A stretch of DNA of 21,841 nucleotides. It comes from a virus. Location of the stretch: positions 1 to 21,841 of IMG/VR virus record IMGVR_UViG_3300050138_000249; one strand, given 5' to 3'. The position numbers and the translations under genes are program-made. A model generated the notes under the pieces. The model was not told the origin of the DNA. It worked only from the letters and a program-made list of their open reading frames with translations, and did not search any database. Of this stretch, positions 5,720 to 12,061 are shown piece by piece. Numbering within the stretch: position 1 is the stretch's first letter; each line of letters opens with the position of its first letter.

Positions 5720-7104
5720 AAATCCACGATCTAGTCAGGCACGCCAAGCTCAGCCTAGGCCGGAAGCACCGCATCAGAAAACCGACGCGGTTGCAGCCGG
5801 CCTTGGCTATTGAGCTGGCCTACGCCGCGGCCATCCAGCGCCGACGCGATAAGCTCCTGGCCATCATGCAGCGGGCCGTGGGGGCGCGCCTGGAGCAGAT
5901 CAGCAAGTCGGCAGGCATCCGGCTGGACTTTAATGACGCGCATGATGAACGCGGCAGGTTCACTACGTCCGACCATGAGGCGGTAGCGGCGCGATTTGGC
6001 ATCCCCGCTAAGGCCGTGCGCGAAGTGGCGGAGCTTTCAGTGGACCAGCTCCGCGCTAGGTACAAAGAACAGGACCATACTAATAACGGCCAGGCACCGG
6101 AGCCCTTTGTGAGGCACGAGCTTGGCGCGGCGTCCTTACCAGATTGGGGTGACCCGCAAAATGCTTATCTCGAATATCTGCGTGAGATGGACCCCAAAGC
6201 TCTAAAGCTGTCAGAGGGTGCGAACGGCATCCGGCAACATCCCACTTACGAGCGCTATAAGGCCTGGGCCGCAAGTGGCAGCGAGGCACCCTATATCTCC
6301 GTGGGAGAGACGGAAAAAGGCAGCTGGGTGTCGAGCAATCGACGCCGTACACTTGTGGCTCAAGATCTCGGACAGCCCAGCATCAAAGGATGGTTCGGCC
6401 CACACAACAAAGAGACCGGGCTGCCATTGAAGTATGGTGACGTAATGAGGGCGCTCAATGAGCGCGTGCGCCATGACTCTTACGCTTGGGACGAGGAGCT
6501 TGACCGCGCCATCCAGATGGCCCGCGCCCAGTTCAACGGCGTGGAGCCGCCCGAGGACATCTTCAACCTGGCCACGGAGTACGCCCAGCAAACCGGCACG
6601 TTCCAAACGCGCCAGCTCCAGCGCAGCCTGGGCAAGGCCATCGGCGTCAACGTCTTCCTGGACAAGACCGCGCTCCTCAAGCGCATGGGCGCCCACGTCA
6701 AGCAGAACGTGGACCTGATCAGCAGCATTGACGAGGATTATTTTGACGACATCCGCAAGCGCCTGACCACGGGCATCCGGGCCGGCGACCGGGTGGAGAC
6801 GATGCGCGACATGATCGAAGAGCGCTACGATGTGACCCGCTCGCGGGCCGCGCTCATCGCCTGCGACCAGACCATGAAGTTCTACGGCGAGCTTAACCGC
6901 GAGCAGCAAACGGGCCTGGGCATTGACGATTATGTGTGGAACGGCATGTTGGACAATGCCGAACGCGAGATGCACCTCGACCTGGAAGGCGAGCAGTTCA
7001 AGTGGGGCGACCCGCCCGTGACCAACCCCCAGGGTGATTTGAATGAGCCAGGCGGCGACTACCGATGCCGCTGCACAGCGTCTCCGGTACTCCCCCGCTT
7101 CTGA
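5716..7104 (+). CDS. MuF-type minor head protein with internal inserted domain
   Basis: The 462-residue protein is a phage head morphogenesis (Mu gpF / SPP1 gp7-like) protein, a minor component near the portal that assists capsid assembly or is ejected with DNA. Residues 25-62 form an N-terminal helix; the core runs from about 255 to 462. Family signs in the core are DYFDDIRKRLTTGIRAGDRV, SRAALIACDQTMKFYGELNR, NAEREMHLDLEGEQFKWGDP and the terminal GGDYRCRCTASPVLP. The two parts are split by about 190 residues. That insert opens with GIRLDFNDAHDERGRFTTS (67-85) and later has HPTYERYKAWAASGSEAPYI and SNRRRTLVAQDLGQPSIKGW (207-226). This pattern recalls a ParB/sulfiredoxin-fold domain with NRRR in place of the usual GHHR/GRHR. 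The insert DNA (about 5970-6470) looks less G+C-biased than the core. The MuF call is strong; the ParB-like call is tentative. Confidence 0.88.
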   Translation: MKIHDLVRHAKLSLGRKHRIRKPTRLQPALAIELAYAAAIQRRRDKLLAIMQRAVGARLEQISKSAGIRLDFNDAHDERGRFTTSDHEAVAARFGIPAKAVREVAELSVDQLRARYKEQDHTNNGQAPEPFVRHELGAASLPDWGDPQNAYLEYLREMDPKALKLSEGANGIRQHPTYERYKAWAASGSEAPYISVGETEKGSWVSSNRRRTLVAQDLGQPSIKGWFGPHNKETGLPLKYGDVMRALNERVRHDSYAWDEELDRAIQMARAQFNGVEPPEDIFNLATEYAQQTGTFQTRQLQRSLGKAIGVNVFLDKTALLKRMGAHVKQNVDLISSIDEDYFDDIRKRLTTGIRAGDRVETMRDMIEERYDVTRSRAALIACDQTMKFYGELNREQQTGLGIDDYVWNGMLDNAEREMHLDLEGEQFKWGDPPVTNPQGDLNEPGGDYRCRCTASPVLPRF

Positions 7105-7161
7105 CCGCTACCTAGTTATTGATAATTTACGCTTAGGGTATTTAGGACGTAACTTCGTTTC
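7105..7161 (+). promoter_or_regulatory. A+T-rich gap, possible weak promoter
   Basis: These 57 bases are clearly A+T-richer than their flanks. They contain GATAAT (7121-7126, five of six to the -10 consensus) with only a poor -35 counterpart. No good ribosome site precedes ATG 7162. A promoter for the protease-capsid block is possible but not well supported. Confidence 0.25.
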
Positions 7162-8355
7162 ATGCCCGACGAGAAGATCCGCCTCGACTCCCTGGTCCTA
7201 CTGAAGCCAGAGCGCACACCGGAGGGCTTTCTCAAAGTGCCCGCCACGGTGACGCGCGCCGGCATCTTTGAGTACCGCAACCCGGACGGCTCCATGCGGC
7301 GTGAACTGCGCCGGCCTGAGCAGGTCTTCCGCGCGGACAGCATGGCCAGCCTGCAGGGCAAGCCCTTCGTGGACGGCCACCCTTACGCCTACGGCGGCGT
7401 GGTCACCCCCCACAACTCTCGCCGCCTCATCCGCGGCTTCACGGCCGGCACCGCCTACAAGGAAGGCAACACCCTCAACGTGGATTTCATCATCACGGAC
7501 GAGGAAGCCATCCAAGCGGCCGAGGCCGGCAAGGTCGCCCTGAGCGCGGGCTACCGCTGCAAGTTCACCGGAGTGCCGGGCGAGTGGGAAGGCCAGCGCT
7601 ACGACGACGAGCAGGTGGACATCAACTACAACCACGTAGCCCTCGTCAAAAAGGGCCGGGCCGGCGAAATGGCCAAGCTCAGGCTCGACGAGAATCTCAA
7701 CGAACTGCCAACCCCCGAGGAGACAGCCATGGATCTGGTGACCATCAAGCTCGACGACGGCCGCGACGTGCAGGTGGCTTCCGACATCGCCGCCGCCTTC
7801 GTTCGCCAGAGCGGGGCCGTCACCCGCGAGAAGCTGCGCGCCGACGAGGCCGAAGAGCTCTTCGCCACGACCCACAAGCAACTGGAGACCGTCACCGGCG
7901 AGCGCGACGGCATGAAGACCCGCCTCGACGGCCTGGACAAGGAGATCGCCGGCCGCGTGAAGACGCGCACCGCCCTGCTGACCCAGGCCGTGGCCATCCT
8001 GCCCAAGGCCGAGCACGTCAAGCTGGATGAGATGACCGAGACCCAGATCATGGCCAGCGTCATCCGCTGCGCCGCTGGCGACCCGGCCCTGAAGCTGGAC
8101 GAGGCCAAGACCGACTACATCCAGGGCCGCTACGAGGCCGTGGTGGCCGGTAGCCTGAAGAAGGCTGTGCAGGCCGGCCGCACCCTGGGCGCCCAGATCA
8201 TCGCCACGCGCACGGACGGCGTGGACCCCGAGGACGGCAAGGACGCGGGTGGCTTCAAGACCCCCGAAGAGCTGCGCGAGGCCAAGAAACAGAAGCTCAC
8301 GAGCCGCTACAAGAGGCCCATCGGCTCGAAGAAGAAGGACAAGGACGACGAATAA
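7162..8355 (+). CDS. Prohead protease-scaffold fusion (DUF2213)
   Basis: The 397-residue protein joins a DUF2213 maturation protease (about 1-170) to a charged, coiled-coil-rich scaffold (about 190-397). The protease half shows a herpesvirus-assemblin-like His-Ser-His set: H73 in KPFVDGHP, S128 in KVALSAGYRC and H158 in INYNHVALVKKGRAG. The scaffold would fill the procapsid and be removed by the protease before packaging. The C-terminus is strongly basic (YKRPIGSKKKDKDDE), suited to bind capsid or core proteins. ATG 7162 is the first start after an in-frame stop at 7150 but lacks a clear ribosome site. A nested start at 7729 could produce free scaffold. The fold and order are seen; catalysis is inferred from the family. 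Confidence 0.88.
   Translation: MPDEKIRLDSLVLLKPERTPEGFLKVPATVTRAGIFEYRNPDGSMRRELRRPEQVFRADSMASLQGKPFVDGHPYAYGGVVTPHNSRRLIRGFTAGTAYKEGNTLNVDFIITDEEAIQAAEAGKVALSAGYRCKFTGVPGEWEGQRYDDEQVDINYNHVALVKKGRAGEMAKLRLDENLNELPTPEETAMDLVTIKLDDGRDVQVASDIAAAFVRQSGAVTREKLRADEAEELFATTHKQLETVTGERDGMKTRLDGLDKEIAGRVKTRTALLTQAVAILPKAEHVKLDEMTETQIMASVIRCAAGDPALKLDEAKTDYIQGRYEAVVAGSLKKAVQAGRTLGAQIIATRTDGVDPEDGKDAGGFKTPEELREAKKQKLTSRYKRPIGSKKKDKDDE
7729..8355 (+). CDS. Possible nested scaffold protein (internal start)
   Basis: Met190 of the protease-scaffold frame has GAGGAG at 7717-7722 with six bases of spacing, better than the site of the full-length gene. It falls exactly at the junction after the protease domain (linker NELPTPEET) and would yield 208 residues of scaffold alone. 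Nested in-frame scaffold genes are known from lambda (C/Nu3). GAG GAG here also encodes Glu-Glu, so the ribosome-site match may be accidental. Confidence 0.4.
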   Translation: MDLVTIKLDDGRDVQVASDIAAAFVRQSGAVTREKLRADEAEELFATTHKQLETVTGERDGMKTRLDGLDKEIAGRVKTRTALLTQAVAILPKAEHVKLDEMTETQIMASVIRCAAGDPALKLDEAKTDYIQGRYEAVVAGSLKKAVQAGRTLGAQIIATRTDGVDPEDGKDAGGFKTPEELREAKKQKLTSRYKRPIGSKKKDKDDE

Positions 8356-8398
8356 GCACGGCGCCGTCCCCCATCTACCCCACGACCAGGAGCACGTC

Positions 8399-8929
8399 AT
8401 GGCCCAGACCGCCTACAACTTCTTCCCTCCCATCTCCCTTGCGGGCGAGTTCTACGACAGCGCCCCGCATGACATCGTGACGCGGACCTGCGCCACCCTG
8501 GCCGTGGGCTTCGGCACGTTCCTGGTGAAGGACGCGGGCGACGGCAACGTGCTGCCCCCGAGCGCGGCTGCCAGCTCGTCCAGCGTGATCGAGGGCGTGG
8601 TCGCCTACAGCCAATTCATCGAGTCGGGGCTGAGCGGCGACGGCAAGACGCCCGCCTCCCCGGCCGGCAAGCCCATCAACTGCTTGCAGCGCGGCCGCAT
8701 CTACGTGGTCTGCGAGACGGCCTTCAACCCGGACAGCGACACCCTGTTCGTGCGCTTCACCGCCAACGGCGCCGGCAAGCTCGTGGGCCAGGTCCGCAAC
8801 GACAACGACGGCGGCAAGGCCGACGAGCTGGGCGTGAACGGCTACAACGTGAACTACAAGGCGCTCAACACCCTGACCGCGGCCGGCCTGCTGGCCCTGG
8901 ACATCAACCTTCCCGGCCAGGTGCGCTAA
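8399..8929 (+). CDS. Capsid cement/decoration protein (Gp24-like)
   Basis: The 176-residue protein lies between scaffold and major capsid genes. It has the layout of phage structural cement proteins: an N-terminal arm (MAQTAYNFFPPISLAGEFYD), a beta-rich body (VGFGTFLVKDAGDGNVLPPS, IEGVVAYSQFIE, LQRGRIYVVCETAF), and a long glycine/asparagine linker leading to a hydrophobic end (LTAAGLLALDINLPGQVR). Such proteins bind the outside of the expanded shell and lock neighbouring capsomers together. ATG 8399 was chosen because AGGAG stands at 8388-8392; a longer frame from 8249 would run through the end of the scaffold gene. Family assignment rests on position and pattern. Confidence 0.75.
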   Translation: MAQTAYNFFPPISLAGEFYDSAPHDIVTRTCATLAVGFGTFLVKDAGDGNVLPPSAAASSSSVIEGVVAYSQFIESGLSGDGKTPASPAGKPINCLQRGRIYVVCETAFNPDSDTLFVRFTANGAGKLVGQVRNDNDGGKADELGVNGYNVNYKALNTLTAAGLLALDINLPGQVR

Positions 8930-8971
8930 GACCCGGCTTTCATCTTCGGCTTTCACCCAAGGAGCTCCCCC

Positions 8972-9991
8972 ATGAAGACCAAGATTCGGCTCGACGAGGA
9001 AGTGGTCCAGCGCCACGCCGCCCGGCTGCTGGCCGCGGCCGAAGCCGCTGGCATGCGCTTCGACGAAGGCGAGTCCGTCTTCTTCGCCCGCCAGCTCGAA
9101 CACATCATCGCGCAGGAGTTCGACATCGATCGCCCGGAGCTCCGGGCGCGCGCGGTCATCCCCATCACGATGGAAGGCGACCCCGCCGACCAGACCATCA
9201 CCTACCGCGAGTACGACCGTGTGGGCTTCGCCAAGCTCATCACGGACTACTCGATGGACCTGCCGCGAGTCGATATCACCGGCAAGGAAGTCACCGCCAA
9301 GTACCGCACCTTGGGCGACTCCTACGGCTATAATATCGACGAAGTGGCCGCATCCGCCAAGACGGGCCGGGACCTGGAAGGCCGCCGCGCGGAGATGGCG
9401 CGCGAGGCGCTGCTGCGGCAGGAGAACTACATCCTGCTCAACGGCGACTCCACCCACAACCTGGCCGGCTTCATGAATTTCGCCAGCGTGCCGTTCTACC
9501 TGGCGTCCACGCTGGGCACGGGTGGCAGCCGGGCCTTCACCGCGAAGACCCCGGACCAGATCCTGGCCGACCTCAACGGCTTCGTGAACAGCATCGCGGA
9601 ACTGACCTACGGGATCGAGCAGCCGGACACCCTGCTCACCACCCGCGCGGTCCGTCACCGCGCTTCCACGGCCCGCATCGGCCGGGACTCCAACATGACC
9701 GTGTTGAAGTTCTTCGTGGAGAACAACGACTACATCACCAGCAAGGACGATGTGGAAGTGCTCAACGAGCTGGAGAGCGCGGGCCTGATCGCCGCGGGCT
9801 CGGGCAATAAGAGCACGCGCTCCATCGCCTACCGGCGCGACCCCCTGAAGCTGCGCGCGGACATCCCGCTGGACTTCGACAGCCTGCCGGCCCAGCCCAA
9901 GGGCTTCGAGTGGGTGATCCCCTGCCGCTCCAAGCTGTCCGGTGTGATCTGGACCAAGCCCCTGAGCGCTTGCTACATGGACGGCGTGTAA
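8972..9991 (+). CDS. Major capsid protein (DUF2184, HK97 fold)
   Basis: The 339-residue protein forms the icosahedral shell. The N-terminal 34 residues are helical and charged (MKTKIRLDEEVVQRHAARLL) and could be a scaffold-contacting delta segment. The body has the DUF2184 signature stretches RARAVIPITMEGDPADQTI, YGYNIDEVAASAKTGRDLEG, NYILLNGDSTHNLAGFMNFA and the C-terminal domain LKLRADIPLDFDSLPAQPKG ... GVIWTKPLSACYMDGV. AAGGAG (8959-8964) lies seven bases before the ATG. Codon use is strongly biased to G/C-ending codons, fitting the most abundant virion protein. A strong terminator follows within about 110 bases. Confidence 0.92.
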   Translation: MKTKIRLDEEVVQRHAARLLAAAEAAGMRFDEGESVFFARQLEHIIAQEFDIDRPELRARAVIPITMEGDPADQTITYREYDRVGFAKLITDYSMDLPRVDITGKEVTAKYRTLGDSYGYNIDEVAASAKTGRDLEGRRAEMAREALLRQENYILLNGDSTHNLAGFMNFASVPFYLASTLGTGGSRAFTAKTPDQILADLNGFVNSIAELTYGIEQPDTLLTTRAVRHRASTARIGRDSNMTVLKFFVENNDYITSKDDVEVLNELESAGLIAAGSGNKSTRSIAYRRDPLKLRADIPLDFDSLPAQPKGFEWVIPCRSKLSGVIWTKPLSACYMDGV

Positions 9992-10006
9992 AGAAAACCC
10001 GCACTA

Positions 10007-10078
10007 CCAGGCGATGGCCCCGCCTGGAGCTCCCGGACCTCGAACGTCTACTTCCCGGCCATGGGCGGTGGAACACCG
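10007..10078 (+). other. Structured 3' leader: two hairpins
   Basis: CCAGGCG (10007-10013) pairs with CGCCTGG (10021-10027) across a seven-base loop. CGGTG (10066-10070) pairs with CACCG (10074-10078) across GAA. Neither is followed by a T tract. They stand between the capsid stop and the terminator and might stabilise the capsid mRNA. There is no gene in 9992-10144. Confidence 0.35.
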
Positions 10079-10097
10079 GGGAAGAGCGGTGTGAGGT

Positions 10098-10134
10098 GCG
10101 GCGGGGCTCTCCTTCCCCGCCGCTTTTCTTTTCT
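10098..10134 (+). terminator. Intrinsic terminator after the capsid gene
   Basis: GCGGCGGGG (10098-10106) pairs perfectly with CCCCGCCGC (10115-10123) across an eight-base loop and is followed by TTTTCTTTTCT. This is a textbook rho-independent terminator. The next gene starts only 11 bases later with no room for a promoter, so downstream genes must depend on partial readthrough or antitermination. Confidence 0.85.
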
Positions 10135-10144
10135 GGAGCACCAC

Positions 10145-10750
10145 ATGGCCCCGAAAGCGAAGATCAAACCCAAGGTCAAGGCGCCGGCCAAGAAGGCCAC
10201 CCCGAAGGTGAAAGCCCCCGCCCCGAAGGTGAAAGCCCCCGCCCCGAAGGTGGCGCCGCCTGAGCCTGAGCAGCTCCCCGGTGCGGGCGAGCCCGCCATC
10301 GGCCCCACGCTGCCCGAAAGCGCGCCCAACGTCATCGTGGTGAGCGACCTGGCATCCCCCGTCACGATCAGCCACTCCACGGACCGCAAGAAGGCCGACG
10401 ATACCCAGATCAAGCTGGCCTTGATCCCCGGCGCCAACTTCTTCGACAAGGAAGACGCCAAGACTTGGCTGGCCATCAAGACCGGCAACCGCACGGTGAT
10501 CGAGATGCTGGAGGAGGGGACGCTGCGCGAGCTGATCACCAACAGCCCCAACGCCGTCCCCGAAAGCCTGGCCGAGTTCGACGCCAAGATGGCCGTGGAC
10601 GTGGTGCGCGGCACGGCCAGCGCCGAAGTCCTGAAGAAGTGGATCGACGAAGAGGACCGCCAGACGGTGATCAAGCCGCTGCAGGCGCAGCTCAAGATCA
10701 TCATCGCGGTGGACGAGCGCCGGGCCAAAGCCCAGAAGAAAGCGGAGTAG
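10145..10750 (+). CDS. Lys/Pro/Ala-rich N-terminus virion-associated protein, unknown
   Basis: The 201-residue protein starts at ATG 10145 with GGAG at 10135-10138. Residues 1-40 are a basic, unstructured tail made of Lys-Pro-Ala repeats (PKVKAPA repeated), resembling histone-H1-like tails that bind DNA or capsid. The rest is a compact alpha/beta region (NVIVVSDLASPVTISHSTD, LALIPGANFFDKEDAKTWLA) and a helical end (WIDEEDRQTVIKPLQAQLKI ... RRAKAQKKAE). No family was recognised. Position right after the capsid gene and before the DUF4054 neck gene suggests a head or neck component. The repeat is also visible in DNA as two 21-base units (10201-10242). Confidence 0.8.
   Translation: MAPKAKIKPKVKAPAKKATPKVKAPAPKVKAPAPKVAPPEPEQLPGAGEPAIGPTLPESAPNVIVVSDLASPVTISHSTDRKKADDTQIKLALIPGANFFDKEDAKTWLAIKTGNRTVIEMLEEGTLRELITNSPNAVPESLAEFDAKMAVDVVRGTASAEVLKKWIDEEDRQTVIKPLQAQLKIIIAVDERRAKAQKKAE
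10201..10252 (+). repeat. 21-bp tandem repeat within coding sequence
   Basis: CCCGAAGGTGAAAGCCCCCGC occurs twice exactly (10201-10221, 10222-10242), followed by a ten-base partial third copy. Each unit encodes PKVKAPA. The exact identity suggests recent slippage duplication. Confidence 0.85.
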
Positions 10751-10753
10751 GCC

Positions 10754-11146
10754 ATGGCCGACCCCTTCACCTCGGCGCAGTTCATCGCCATCTTCCCGGA
10801 GTTCGGCGCCTTGCCGACTCCCGATGTGACTGTGCCGTTGGTGTTGGAGTTCCTGTCCAGCGACGTGGACCCTGGGAAATTCGGTGCCGACTACGTGCGA
10901 GCCCTGATGCTGATGACGGCCCACTTCCTCACCATCTCCGCGCGCCGCGGCAAAGGGGCCATCACCAGCACGCGCGTGGGCGACTTGAGCACGTCCTATT
11001 CTCCCGGTGAGATCAAGCGGGAGCTGGACGCCACGGAGTACGGGCGCCTGTTCCTGCGCCTGGCACGGCGCAAGGTGGGCGGCCCGCAGTTCGTGGGGGA
11101 AAGCTACCCGCGCCACTTGGGCCGACCTTCGCCGATGGGCTTCTGA
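10754..11146 (+). CDS. Head-tail adaptor (DUF4054 family)
   Basis: The 130-residue protein matches DUF4054 neck proteins. It has an N-terminal FTSAQFIAIFPEFGALPTPD, helices around FGADYVRALMLMTAHFLTIS, the loop RRGKGAITSTRVGDLSTSYS and the conserved TEYGRLFLRLARRKVGGPQF. These adaptors attach beneath the portal and continue the DNA channel toward the tail, in the manner of HK97 gp6 or SPP1 gp15. Length is normal. It begins three bases after the previous stop, with CGGAG upstream, and its TGA overlaps the next ATG by one base. Confidence 0.85.
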   Translation: MADPFTSAQFIAIFPEFGALPTPDVTVPLVLEFLSSDVDPGKFGADYVRALMLMTAHFLTISARRGKGAITSTRVGDLSTSYSPGEIKRELDATEYGRLFLRLARRKVGGPQFVGESYPRHLGRPSPMGF

Positions 11147-11703
11147 TGAGCCGCAAGCCGACCGGGACCGAAGATCACTTCACCTCGGCCGGCCGGATAC
11201 TGATGGCTCAGATCATGGCCATCAAGACGAAGCCCCACGTCAAGATCGGGGTGCTGCAAGAGGATTTCGGCAAGGAGAAAGAGACGCCCACCGGCGTGGA
11301 GAAGGACGCCACCCTGGGTGAGGTCGCCGTCTACAACGAGTTTGGCACCCTCCCGCCAAACGGCGGTGTCGGCAAGCACGGCCCGGTCCACGGCACCCCC
11401 GAGCGCAGCTTCATCCGCTCCACGGCCGACGAGAACAGGAAATACGACTGGCCCGCCTACGCCGACGAGCTGCGCAAAGAAGTGGTGGCTGGGCGCATGA
11501 CCACGGACCGGATGCTGGGTCTCATGGGGCAGCGGATCAAGAAGGACATCCAGATGAAGATCCGCAGCAACGTGCCGCCGCCCAACGCTCCATCCACCAT
11601 CGCAGCCAAGGGCGGCAAGGACAAGACGCTGATCAACACGGGGCAGCTCTTGAACAGCATCAACTACGAAGTAGTCAGGACCGGGGAGCGGCCACATGAA
11701 TGA
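11146..11703 (+). CDS. Neck/tail-completion protein (HK97 gp10-like)
   Basis: The 185-residue protein shows the pattern of phage gp10-like/virion morphogenesis proteins. It has VKIGVLQEDFG, then EVAVYNEFGTLPPNGGVG (a typical Ala-x-x-Asn-Glu-Phe-Gly-Thr signature), HGTPERSFIRSTADEN, a basic helix, and the closing APSTIAAKGGKDKTLINTGQ followed by LLNSINYEV. In this family these proteins sit at the tail terminus or neck and help join head and tail. The start overlaps the previous stop, with no separate ribosome site, so translation is coupled. The end overlaps the next gene by eight bases. Confidence 0.75.
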   Translation: MSRKPTGTEDHFTSAGRILMAQIMAIKTKPHVKIGVLQEDFGKEKETPTGVEKDATLGEVAVYNEFGTLPPNGGVGKHGPVHGTPERSFIRSTADENRKYDWPAYADELRKEVVAGRMTTDRMLGLMGQRIKKDIQMKIRSNVPPPNAPSTIAAKGGKDKTLINTGQLLNSINYEVVRTGERPHE

Positions 11704-12061
11704 GGCCCTGGCGGACTACGCCAAGCAGTACAGCTTCCTGCGCTACACGGTGCCGGTGGGCGCCAAGGGGCAGCAAGTAACGCCCACGGCCACTCCCATG
11801 ACGATGTGGGCTTCGATCCAATCCATGCGCGACTTCGAGCTTCTGGCGCTGCCCGAGCTCTTCCGCAGCCAGGACGGGATCAAGATTTACGCGGACCGCG
11901 CCATGCAGATGGGCGATGACTCCAAGGGGCTTTACGGCGACCGAATCCTTTACCACGGCTACTACTACGAAGTGAAGATGGTGGCGGACTGGCAAGATAA
12001 CGATCTTGTCCATTTCCGCTACAAGGCCTTCAAGATCCAACAAAACAGGAGCGCGGCATGA
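11696..12061 (+). CDS. Head-closure/neck protein, small
   Basis: The 121-residue protein has a beta-rich pattern: FLRYTVPVGAKGQQVTPTAT, then MTMWASIQSMRDFELLALPE, KIYADRAMQMGDDSKGLYGD and YYYEVKMVADWQDNDLVHFR. It has the size and gene position of a head-closure or tail-completion protein between the gp10-like gene and the tail genes. GGGGAG (11683-11688) with seven bases of spacing supports ATG 11696. The exact family was not identified; the role is inferred from synteny in related myophages. Confidence 0.65.
   Translation: MNEALADYAKQYSFLRYTVPVGAKGQQVTPTATPMTMWASIQSMRDFELLALPELFRSQDGIKIYADRAMQMGDDSKGLYGDRILYHGYYYEVKMVADWQDNDLVHFRYKAFKIQQNRSAA

Noticed and set aside
8249-8398. Upstream extension of the cement protein frame
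   Set aside because: It overlaps the end of the scaffold gene; AGGAG before ATG 8399 decides the start.
7198-8400. Long minus-strand open frame (400 codons) opposite the protease-scaffold gene
   Set aside because: It is a product of the strong third-position G/C bias of the plus-strand gene; low-complexity Gly/Ala/Val/His composition, and no ribosome site or family pattern.
8375-9658. Long minus-strand open frame (427 codons) opposite cement and capsid genes
   Set aside because: It spans two well-supported plus-strand genes and has the same shadow composition.
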